This document shows positions 9,970-16,799 of a DNA stretch of 64,000 nucleotides, piece after piece. The translations under genes were made by a program, and so were the position numbers. The DNA lies in the NCBI GenBank assembly GCA_003725745.1, contig RHDP01000001.1:2695501-2759500 (forward strand), read 5' to 3'. This DNA is from Streptomyces sp. I6 (GTDB taxonomy: Bacteria; Actinomycetota; Actinomycetes; Streptomycetales; Streptomycetaceae). Below the pieces are notes generated by a model. It saw only the letters and a list, made by a program, of their open reading frames with translations. It was not told where the DNA came from and ran no database searches. Positions within the stretch are counted from its first letter, which is position 1. Each line of letters begins with the position of its first letter.

Positions 9970-10560
9970 CCTTCACCGAGCAGATCCCGCAGTTACCGGC
10001 CGGTGCACGAATCACCACGCGGCTGCGTGGTGCTGCCGGGCGGCGAATACGCGGCCCGGCCTCCACCGTCGTCCACGCCGCCCGGGATCTTCGTCTGTCC
10101 TGGCCGACCGTGATGGACGCCTTCCGCGCCGTCCCACACGAGGCCACCGGGGCTTCGCTGCCCGAGGTGAAGGTGCAGGACATCGACGAGACCCGGCGCG
10201 AACGGCCGCGCTGGGAACAGAACCCCGCACGGGCAAGTGGATGCTGATGCGCGGTCGGTGAGCATACGGGGTTCGTCGACGCGCTCGGCACCGGCGGCCT
10301 GCTCGGCCAGGTCGAGGGCCGCACCATTGCCGATGTGCTCGCCTGGCTCGCCGCCACCCCGCTGAACCTGGGGAAAGAGAACTGAGTACGTGGCCATCGA
10401 CATCTCGGCCACCTATCGCTCCGCCGTCCGCACCGGTCTCCCGCACACCACCTTCGTGGTCGACCACTTCCATGTCGTCCAGTTCGCCAACAAGATGCTG
10501 TCCACGGTCCGGCGCCGCACCACCGCCGGGAAGCGCAGCCGACGCGGACGCGCCGGCTCC
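9970..10560 (+). pseudogene. Decayed ISL3-type transposase
   Basis: Plus-strand blocks typical of ISL3 transposases occur in order but in different frames: TVVHAARDLRLSWPTVMDAFRAV, PEVKVQDIDETRRERPRW, HTGFVDALGTGGLLGQVEGRTIADVLAWLA, then VAIDISATYRSAVRTGLPHTTFVVDHFHVVQFANKML (the Asp-containing VVDHFH block). Stops and frameshifts separate them and the C-terminus is lost. Confidence 0.7.
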
Positions 10561-10584
10561 CGATCGGACAAGCCCCGGAAACGC

Positions 10585-10623
10585 CGAGATCCCGTCCGAT
10601 CAATCAGATCGGACGGGATCTCG
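10585..10623 (-). terminator. Perfect 17-bp hairpin downstream of tRNA-Ala
   Basis: CGAGATCCCGTCCGATC, loop AATCA, and the exact complement to 10623. It starts 40 bases beyond the tRNA 3' end in the direction of tRNA transcription, so a tRNA terminator is the simplest reading. It also marks the end of the relic region. Confidence 0.6.
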
Positions 10624-10662
10624 TGAACTCCTCCTGAGCGAACTCAAGAACAGTCGTTGTTG

Positions 10663-10736
10663 TGGACCTGAGGGGATTTGAACCCCTGACCCCCTCGATG
10701 CGAACGAGGTGCGCTACCGGACTGCGCCACAGGCCC
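10663..10736 (-). tRNA. tRNA-Ala (anticodon CGC)
   Basis: 74 nt with a full cloverleaf: acceptor GGGCCTG/CAGGTCC with one G-T pair, anticodon stem CCTCG/CGAGG around loop TTCGCAT, T-arm AGGGGTTCAAATCCCCT and discriminator A. CCA is not encoded. Confidence 0.95.
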
Positions 10737-10868
10737 TTGCAACGGGTGAAACCTTAGCACCCCGATCGGGGTGCTTGGAAATCCGTTCCCCGCTGGTCGG
10801 GCCGGGTGGGGTTCCGAAGGTCAGAACGCCCGCCCGGCCCGGTGGTCTCACTCGTTGCCCATTGCTCG

Positions 10869-11930
10869 TTACTCGTTCGCGGCGCGGGGCCGGTCCTCGT
10901 CCGCGTACTGGTCGAAGAGCGGCGTGCGGCCGTGTTCGCGGGTGCGGCGCGGAGGGGTGGTGCGCTGGCGCGGGGGCTGCGGGGCGGCGGGCGCGGCCGG
11001 GTCGGCCGTGGAGGATCGGGCCGAACTCCAGGTCTCCGGGTCCGTGACGTCGATGCCGCTGGTGGCGCGCGGGGCGACCGGCGCGGTGACGTACGTGGGG
11101 AGCGGCACCGGGACCGGGTCCCAGCTGTCGCCGCGCCCGGGGCCCGGGTCGCGCTGCTGGTCCACCCACTCCGCGTGGTCGGTCTGCTCGACCAGGGCGC
11201 GGCGGCCCGCCTCCTGCGGCGAGACGGCGGGGGCCGGCTCGGGCTCGGGCCGTGCCGGGGCCGCGTCGTCCTGGCGGTGGGCGAGGGGCGGCCGGCGGCG
11301 CGAGCGGGTCTCCCGCAGCCGCTGCGCGGCCGCCTCGGCGTGGCGCCGGTCCATCACGTACACGAAACGGCGCCGCTCCTGGGTTCGCAGATAGGCGATG
11401 TAGGCGCTGAGGAGGACCGCGGGGACCGCCGGCACCCACAGCAGGCCGAGTCCGCCGACGGCCGCGACGATCGCGCCCAGGGTGAAGGCCAGGAAGAGGA
11501 GCACGGTGGTGCGCCGGCGGCGGGCGAGCACCTTGGAGCGCCGGGCGCGTTCCGATGCCGCCGTGCCGTTCGGCCGGGGTGCGCGCTCCTTGCGGGCCCG
11601 GGCCGGGGCTGGCGGCATGACCACCCGCGCCTCGGTCCTGGCCGGGGGCGCGGCGAACTCCCGGACGTCGACGGAAACCGGCCGGTCCGTCTCGGATGCC
11701 GGGTCGGGGCCGGTGTCGGTTGCGGGGTCGTCCTCGGTGGTGCGTTCGCGCAGCTCCTTGGCGTACCGGCGCTCCATTCCCGCCCGTCCGGACAGCAGCC
11801 GGATGGCGGTGCTGAAGCGTTCGGTCGGACGGGCTTCGTTGAGCTCGTCCTGCCTGCGGAGCCACATCGGCACCAAGTAGGCGGCCCAGGCCCCGACGAT
11901 GACTGCGTAGATGAGGCCGCTGCTGCTCAC
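10869..11930 (-). CDS. sepX: SepX/GlpR-type membrane divisome protein
   Basis: 353 residues: an N-terminal membrane segment (SGLIYAVIVGAWAAYLVPMWL), a basic conserved stretch (RRQDELNEARPTERFSTAIRLL), a central hydrophobic hairpin around residues 145-180 (TVLLFLAFTLGAIVAAVGGLGLLWVPAVPAVLLSAYIAYL) and a long Pro/Arg-rich C-tail. This is the actinobacterial protein known as SepX in Streptomyces (a conserved cell-division membrane protein) and as GlpR in Corynebacterium, where it is the membrane receptor of the gephyrin-like Glp protein. A glp/moeA homologue lies 2 kb away in the same orientation, supporting the call. Assignment is by architecture and context. Confidence 0.75.
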   Translation of the reverse strand: MSSSGLIYAVIVGAWAAYLVPMWLRRQDELNEARPTERFSTAIRLLSGRAGMERRYAKELRERTTEDDPATDTGPDPASETDRPVSVDVREFAAPPARTEARVVMPPAPARARKERAPRPNGTAASERARRSKVLARRRRTTVLLFLAFTLGAIVAAVGGLGLLWVPAVPAVLLSAYIAYLRTQERRRFVYVMDRRHAEAAAQRLRETRSRRRPPLAHRQDDAAPARPEPEPAPAVSPQEAGRRALVEQTDHAEWVDQQRDPGPGRGDSWDPVPVPLPTYVTAPVAPRATSGIDVTDPETWSSARSSTADPAAPAAPQPPRQRTTPPRRTREHGRTPLFDQYADEDRPRAANE

Positions 11931-12026
11931 GCATCACACCGTAGAGGGATTCGCGCGGGGGCATCGGCCAATCGGCCCGGTGTGTCGCACGATCTGGCTG
12001 ATCCCACTGACTTTTTTTGTGATTCT

Positions 12027-12677
12027 TCAGATCACCGGGCGATCGAGTGGGAACAGAATTCGAACGAATATCTTATTTCTCGTGCCGGGCGGATCGCACG
12101 TGACGCCAGCGGCGCAGGAGCCCCCGGGGACCTCCTCCGCCGTGAGCGCGAACACCAGATGGTCCCGCCAGGCTCCGTCGATATGGAGATAGCGCGGACG
12201 GAGCCCCTCCTCGCGGAATCCGAGTTTCTCCACCACCCTGCGGCTCGGCCCGTTCTCGGGACGGATGCAGACTTCGACACGGTGCAGGCCGACGCCGTGG
12301 AAGCAGTGGTCGACGGCCAGCGCCACGGCCGTGGGCATCACCCCTCGGCCGGCGACCTCGCGGTCGACCCAGTAGCCGACGTGCCCCGAGCACATCGAGC
12401 CCCAGGTGATACCGGCGACGGTGAGCTGGCCGACCAGACTGCCCCGGTACTCGACCACGAACGGCAGCATCCGCCCGGCGTTGGCCTCGGCACGCAGATG
12501 GCGCACCATCTGGCGGTACGTGGGGCGCTGGGCGACCGGGCCGCCGGGGGCCGGCGGCGGGATGGTCGCCTCCCAGGGGCGCAGCCAGTCCCTGTTGCGC
12601 CGGTTCACCTCCCGCCAGGCCCGCTGGTCGCGCAGCTTTATCGGGCGGAGGGTGACGTCTCCGTCCGCCAGGACCAC
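12027..12677 (-). CDS. GNAT N-acetyltransferase, RimJ-like
   Basis: 216 residues, with the RimJ/RimL pattern: LRPIKLRDQRAWREV near the start, the AcCoA loop VDREVAGRGVMPTAVALAVDH and HRVEVCIRPENGPSRRVVEKLGFREEG. A GTG at 12677 is used here; an upstream CTG at 12698 overlapping the mogA stop would add seven residues (LNTHCWP) and may be the true start. The C-terminal 18 residues are AT-rich and unlike the family. Likely modifies a protein N-terminus. Last gene of the galU-to-GNAT run. Confidence 0.8.
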   Translation of the reverse strand: MVLADGDVTLRPIKLRDQRAWREVNRRNRDWLRPWEATIPPPAPGGPVAQRPTYRQMVRHLRAEANAGRMLPFVVEYRGSLVGQLTVAGITWGSMCSGHVGYWVDREVAGRGVMPTAVALAVDHCFHGVGLHRVEVCIRPENGPSRRVVEKLGFREEGLRPRYLHIDGAWRDHLVFALTAEEVPGGSCAAGVTCDPPGTRNKIFVRILFPLDRPVI

Positions 12678-12694
12678 GGGCCAGCAGTGGGTGT

Positions 12695-13297
12695 TCAGCG
12701 GGGGCTCCCTGCGGAACCCGACGGCCCTGGGGGTTCGGCGGGTCGCGGGTGGTCGCCGCCGTGCAGCTGGTCCACGGCGTGCGGCAGCATCCGGGACAGC
12801 ACGGCCAGCCCGTCGCGCACACCGCCGGAGGACCCGGGGAGATTGACGATCAGGGTGCGCTCCGCGACCCCGGCGAGGCCCCGGGACAGCGCCGCGGTGG
12901 GCAGCTTCGCGAGACCGTGGGCGCGGATCGCCTCGGGAATGCCGGGGATCTCGTAGTCGAGGACCCGGGCGGTGGCGTCCGGGGTGCGGTCAGTGGGCGA
13001 GATCCCGGTGCCGCCGGTGGTGAGGATGACGTCGTACGCGGCTGCCACGCCGTCGCGCAGGGCCTCCTCGACCGGGTCTCCGTCGGGGACCACGCGGGGG
13101 CCGTCGACCCGGAAGCCCATCTGCGCGAGTCCCTCGGCGAGGAGGGGGCCGCCCCGGTCCTCGTACAGCCCCGCCGAGGCCCGGTTGGACGCGGTCACCA
13201 CGAGCGCCCGGCGCGCCGGGCGCTCGCCGGCCCGCGCCCCGGCGCCGGGCGGCCCGCCGGAGGCGTGGCCGTGGACCTCGCCCGCCCGCGGGGTCAT
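12695..13297 (-). CDS. mogA: MogA/MoaB-type molybdopterin adenylyltransferase
   Basis: 200 residues. The molybdopterin-binding fold is seen in [49 protein letters not shown] and [19 protein letters not shown]. The ATG overlaps the moaC stop by four bases, so the two are coupled. Role: activates molybdopterin by adenylylation before metal insertion. The N-terminal 25 residues are a Gly/Ala-rich extension and a later start is possible. Confidence 0.88.
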   Translation of the reverse strand: MTPRAGEVHGHASGGPPGAGARAGERPARRALVVTASNRASAGLYEDRGGPLLAEGLAQMGFRVDGPRVVPDGDPVEEALRDGVAAAYDVILTTGGTGISPTDRTPDATARVLDYEIPGIPEAIRAHGLAKLPTAALSRGLAGVAERTLIVNLPGSSGGVRDGLAVLSRMLPHAVDQLHGGDHPRPAEPPGPSGSAGSPR

Positions 13298-13785
13298 CGC
13301 CCGGCCTCCTCGCGGGACCAGTGGCCGGACTTCCCGCCGGTCTTCTCCTCGACCCGGACGTCGGTGATCACGGCGGCCTTGTCGACCGCCTTGACCATGT
13401 CGACGACCGTCAGCGCGGCCACGGACACCGCGGTCAGGGCCTCCATCTCGACGCCCGTGCGGTCGGTCGTCCGCACGGTGGCGAGGATCTCGACGGCGTC
13501 GTCGGCCACCGAGAGATCCAGCTTCACCCCGGAGACCGCCAGCGGGTGGCACAGCGGGATCAGGTCCGGTGTGCGCTTGGCGCCCATGATTCCCGCGATC
13601 CGGGCCGTGGCGAGGGCATCGCCCTTGGGGACGCCCTTCCCCCGCAGCAGCTCGACGACGCGCGGTGAGACCAGGACGCGGCCGCTCGCCCGCGCGGTGC
13701 GCGCGGTGACGTCCTTCTCCGAGACGTCGACCATGCGGGCCGCGCCCGCCTCGTCGATATGGGTCAGTCCTTGCTGCGCACTCAT
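13294..13785 (-). CDS. moaC: Cyclic pyranopterin monophosphate synthase MoaC
   Basis: 163 residues, usual length. Family signatures: [43 protein letters not shown] and [25 protein letters not shown]. Converts the radical-SAM product of MoaA into cyclic pyranopterin. No moaA is in view. Coupled to mogA. Confidence 0.95.
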   Translation of the reverse strand: MSAQQGLTHIDEAGAARMVDVSEKDVTARTARASGRVLVSPRVVELLRGKGVPKGDALATARIAGIMGAKRTPDLIPLCHPLAVSGVKLDLSVADDAVEILATVRTTDRTGVEMEALTAVSVAALTVVDMVKAVDKAAVITDVRVEEKTGGKSGHWSREEAGR

Positions 13786-13840
13786 GGCTGTGGCTCCCGG
13801 TCACTGTGTGGTGGGACACGCTACCGCCACGGCCTCGCGC

Positions 13841-15193
13841 TCATCCGAGCAGGACCACCTCCGTCTCCGAGCCCGGCTCGACGGTGGTCGTGTCCTCGGG
13901 GACGACGATGAGCGCGTTCGCCCGGGCGAGGGCCGCGACCAGATGCGACCCGCTGCCTCCGACGGGGGCGACGGTGCCTCTCTCCGCATCGTAGGCACCG
14001 CGCAGGAACTGCCGCCTCCCCTCGGGCGAGGTCAGCGCCTCGTCCATGCGGAGTTCCGCGCGCGCCCGCGGCCGATGCACGTCCTTCAGGCCCATCAGGG
14101 TGCGGATCGCGGGGCGCACGAACAGCTCGAACGACACGTAGGAGGAGACGGGATTGCCCGGCAGGGCGAGCAGCGGGGTGTGGTCGGGGCCGATGGTGCC
14201 GAAGCCCTGGGGCTTGCCCGGCTGCATGGCGAGCCTGCGGAAGTCGACCCCGCTCCCCGGCTCGTCCTCGTCGCCCACGGAGGACAGCGCCTCCTTGACC
14301 ACGTCGTACGCGCCGACACTGACTCCGCCGGTGGTGACGAGGAGATCGGCGCGGATGAGCTGGTCCTCGATGGTGGCGCGCAGCTCGTCGGCGTCGTCGG
14401 TGACCGCGCCGACCCGGTAGGCGATGGCCCCGGCCTCGCGGGCGGCGGCGGTGAGCGCGAAGCCGTTGGCGTCGTAGATCCTGCCCTCACCCAACTTCTC
14501 TCCGGGCTGCACGAGTTCGCTGCCGGTGGACAGGACGACGACCCGGGGCCGCGGGCGCACCCGCACCGTGCCGCGCCCGATCGCGGCGAGCAGGCCGATC
14601 TGCGGCGGTCCGAGGACCGTGCCCTCGGCCAGGGCGAGGTCGCCTGCCCGGGCGTCGCTGCCGCGCCCGCGCACGTGGCCGCCGGGCTCCACGGGTCGGT
14701 GCACCCGCACCTCGCCGGTCGCGCCCTCGGGGGCGGCGCTGGCCGGGCGCATGGTCGTGGCGGCCCCGCCGCCCAAGCCGCCGTCGGTCCACTCGACGGG
14801 GACGACGGCCTCGGCGCCGGGCGGCAGCGGGGCGCCGGTCATGATCCGGGCGGCCTGCCCGGGGCCGACGGTGCGTGCCTCGCCGCTGCCCGCGGCGACG
14901 TCCCCGATGACGGTGAGCACGGCGGGGAAGTCGTGGCCTGCGCCCGCGACGTCGGCGACGCGGACCGCGTAGCCGTCCATCGCGCTGTTGTCGAAGGGCG
15001 GCAGTGCCACGGCGACCGTGACGTCCTCGACCAGCACGCACCCCTGTGCGTCGGACAGCGGCAGGTCGATCGGGTCCAGCGGGTGGATCGCGCCGAGGAC
15101 GTCCTCCAGATGGTCGTCCACCGACCACAGGCCCTGCCGGCCGGCCGGGGTGGCGGGGCCGGAGCCCGTGCCGGGTGTTGCCGTGCTGCTCAC
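13841..15193 (-). CDS. glp: Gephyrin-like MoeA/Glp
   Basis: 450 residues with the MoeA domain order: N-terminal DHLEDVLGAIHPLDPIDLPLSDAQGCVLVEDV, PPFDNSAMDGYAVRVADV, RIMTGAPLPPGAEAVVPVE, then the MPT-binding core VVVLSTGSELVQPGEKLGEGRIYDANGF and GGVSVGAYDVVKE. MoeA inserts molybdate into molybdopterin. In Corynebacterium the paralogue Glp binds FtsZ and the receptor GlpR; the nearby sepX/glpR gene suggests this copy is the divisome-type Glp. It lies 3 bp after galU. Confidence 0.85.
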   Translation of the reverse strand: MSSTATPGTGSGPATPAGRQGLWSVDDHLEDVLGAIHPLDPIDLPLSDAQGCVLVEDVTVAVALPPFDNSAMDGYAVRVADVAGAGHDFPAVLTVIGDVAAGSGEARTVGPGQAARIMTGAPLPPGAEAVVPVEWTDGGLGGGAATTMRPASAAPEGATGEVRVHRPVEPGGHVRGRGSDARAGDLALAEGTVLGPPQIGLLAAIGRGTVRVRPRPRVVVLSTGSELVQPGEKLGEGRIYDANGFALTAAAREAGAIAYRVGAVTDDADELRATIEDQLIRADLLVTTGGVSVGAYDVVKEALSSVGDEDEPGSGVDFRRLAMQPGKPQGFGTIGPDHTPLLALPGNPVSSYVSFELFVRPAIRTLMGLKDVHRPRARAELRMDEALTSPEGRRQFLRGAYDAERGTVAPVGGSGSHLVAALARANALIVVPEDTTTVEPGSETEVVLLG

Positions 15194-15196
15194 GTG

Positions 15197-16099
15197 CTAC
15201 ATCTCCTCGGTGACATAACGGCGAAGCCAGGCTCGGAAGTCCGGGCCCAGGTCTTCACGTTCGCACGCGAGTCTGACAATGGCACGCAGATAGTCGCTGC
15301 GGTCGCCGGTGTCGTAGCGGCGGCCCTTGAAGACGACGCCGTGCACGGGCCCGCCGAGCGTCTCGTCGGCGGCGAGCATCTGCAGGGCGTCGGTGAGCTG
15401 GATCTCGCCCCCGCGGCCCGGCTCGGTCTTGCGGAGTATCTCGAAGACCGCCGGGTCCAGCACGTAGCGGCCGATGATCGCGTAGTTGCTGGGCGCCTCG
15501 GCCGGGTCGGGCTTCTCCACCAGGCCGGTGACCCGGACGACGCCGTCCTCGCCGGTGGCCGCCACGGCCGCGCAGCCGTACAGGTGGACCTGGGAGGGCT
15601 CGACCTCCATCAGGGCGACGACACTGCCGCCCTCGCGCTCCTGGACGTCGACCATCCGGGACAGCAGCGGGTCGCGGGGGTCGATCAGGTCGTCACCGAG
15701 GAGCACCGCGAAGGGCTGCTCGCCGACGTGGGGCGCGGCGCACAGGACGGCGTGGCCGAGGCCCTTGGGGTCGCCCTGGCGCACATAGTGCATGGTGGCG
15801 AGGTCGCTGGGCTCCTGGACCTTCGCGAGGCGCTCGGCGTCGCCCTTGCGGCTCAGCGCCTGCTCCAGTTCGTAGTTGCGGTCGAAGTGGTCCTCGAGGG
15901 GGCGCTTGTTGCGCCCGGTGACCATGAGAACATCCGAGAGGCCGGCGCCGACGGCCTCCTCGACCACGTACTGGATCGCCGGCTTGTCGACGACGGGCAG
16001 CATCTCCTTGGGAGTGGCCTTCGTGGCCGGCAGGAACCGGGTGCCGAGGCCTGCGGCGGGGATGACAGCCTTGCTGATCCTGGGGTGCGACTCGCTCAT
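15197..16099 (-). CDS. galU: UTP-glucose-1-phosphate uridylyltransferase
   Basis: 300 residues. Nucleotidyltransferase signature AVIPAAGLGTRFLPATKATPKEMLPVVDKPAIQYVVEEA at the start, then LLGDDLID, TGLVEKPDPAEAPSNYAIIGRYVLDP and FKGRRYDTGDRSDYLRAIV. Makes UDP-glucose for cell-envelope and trehalose synthesis. First gene of the run galU-glp-moaC-mogA-GNAT; shares a divergent 70-to-95-bp promoter region with the 5-FTHF cyclo-ligase gene. Confidence 0.95.
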   Translation of the reverse strand: MSESHPRISKAVIPAAGLGTRFLPATKATPKEMLPVVDKPAIQYVVEEAVGAGLSDVLMVTGRNKRPLEDHFDRNYELEQALSRKGDAERLAKVQEPSDLATMHYVRQGDPKGLGHAVLCAAPHVGEQPFAVLLGDDLIDPRDPLLSRMVDVQEREGGSVVALMEVEPSQVHLYGCAAVAATGEDGVVRVTGLVEKPDPAEAPSNYAIIGRYVLDPAVFEILRKTEPGRGGEIQLTDALQMLAADETLGGPVHGVVFKGRRYDTGDRSDYLRAIVRLACEREDLGPDFRAWLRRYVTEEM

Positions 16100-16193
16100 G
16101 CGGGCACCATATCCGGTACCTATGGGGTGAAGATTAGGGTCCGGTTAACTTTCTCCTCATACAGGCATATTGACAGTGGATTGCGAGGTTGCC

Positions 16194-16799
16194 GTGAACT
16201 CCGAGATGTCCGGAAAGGGCATGGTTCGACGTGAACTGCTCGACGCACGACGCCTGCTGTCCCCCGAAGACGTCCGCGAGGCCTCGCTGGTTCTCGCCCG
16301 CCATGCACTGGAGCTCCCGGAGCTGGTCAGCGCCCGTACCGTGGCCGCCTATGTCTCCGTGGGGCGCGAACCAGGCACACGCGCGCTGCTCGACGCGCTG
16401 CGCACGCGGGGCGTGCGGGTGCTCCTGCCGGTGCTGCTGGACGACAACGATCTCGAGTGGGCGGTGTACGAGGGGCCGGACCGGCTGGTACCGGCCCGCC
16501 GCGGCCTGACGGAACCGGCCGGGCAGCTGCTGGGCCACAAGGCCGTGCTGGAGGCGGACACGGTCCTGCTGCCGGGACTCGCGGTGGACGAGCGGGGCGT
16601 GCGGCTCGGCCGCGGCGGCGGCTCCTACGACCGGGTCCTCGCCCGGCTGGAGGCGGCCGGGGCCCGGCCCGCCCTCGTCGTGCTCCTGTACGCGAACGAG
16701 GTGGTCGCCCGGGTCCCGGAGGAACCGCACGACCACCCCGTACACGCCGTGGTGACCCCGGAGGGCGTCCGCCGCTTCGCGGCCCGGCCTACGGCCTGA
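16194..16799 (+). CDS. 5-formyltetrahydrofolate cyclo-ligase
   Basis: About 201 residues from GTG 16194 (TTG at 16170 and ATG at 16206 are alternatives; the TTG sits in a TTGACA that may be a -35 box). Signatures: RRELLDARRLLSPEDVREAS, the ATP/folate region GLAVDERGVRLGRGGGSYDRVLARL, and a C-terminal Asp/His turn (PEEPHDHPVHAVVTPEGV). Converts 5-formyl-THF to methenyl-THF. Its last 11 bases overlap the convergent acylase gene. Confidence 0.9.
   Translation: MNSEMSGKGMVRRELLDARRLLSPEDVREASLVLARHALELPELVSARTVAAYVSVGREPGTRALLDALRTRGVRVLLPVLLDDNDLEWAVYEGPDRLVPARRGLTEPAGQLLGHKAVLEADTVLLPGLAVDERGVRLGRGGGSYDRVLARLEAAGARPALVVLLYANEVVARVPEEPHDHPVHAVVTPEGVRRFAARPTA

Noticed and set aside
10585-10623. 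Perfect hairpin as an att core or recombination site
   Set aside because: Its position just past the tRNA-Ala 3' end fits a terminator, and no second copy was seen in the window.
12749-16234. Very long open frame (1161 residues) on the plus strand
   Set aside because: Antisense to five well-recognised genes; its Gly/Val/Ala composition is the typical shadow of high-GC codon usage.
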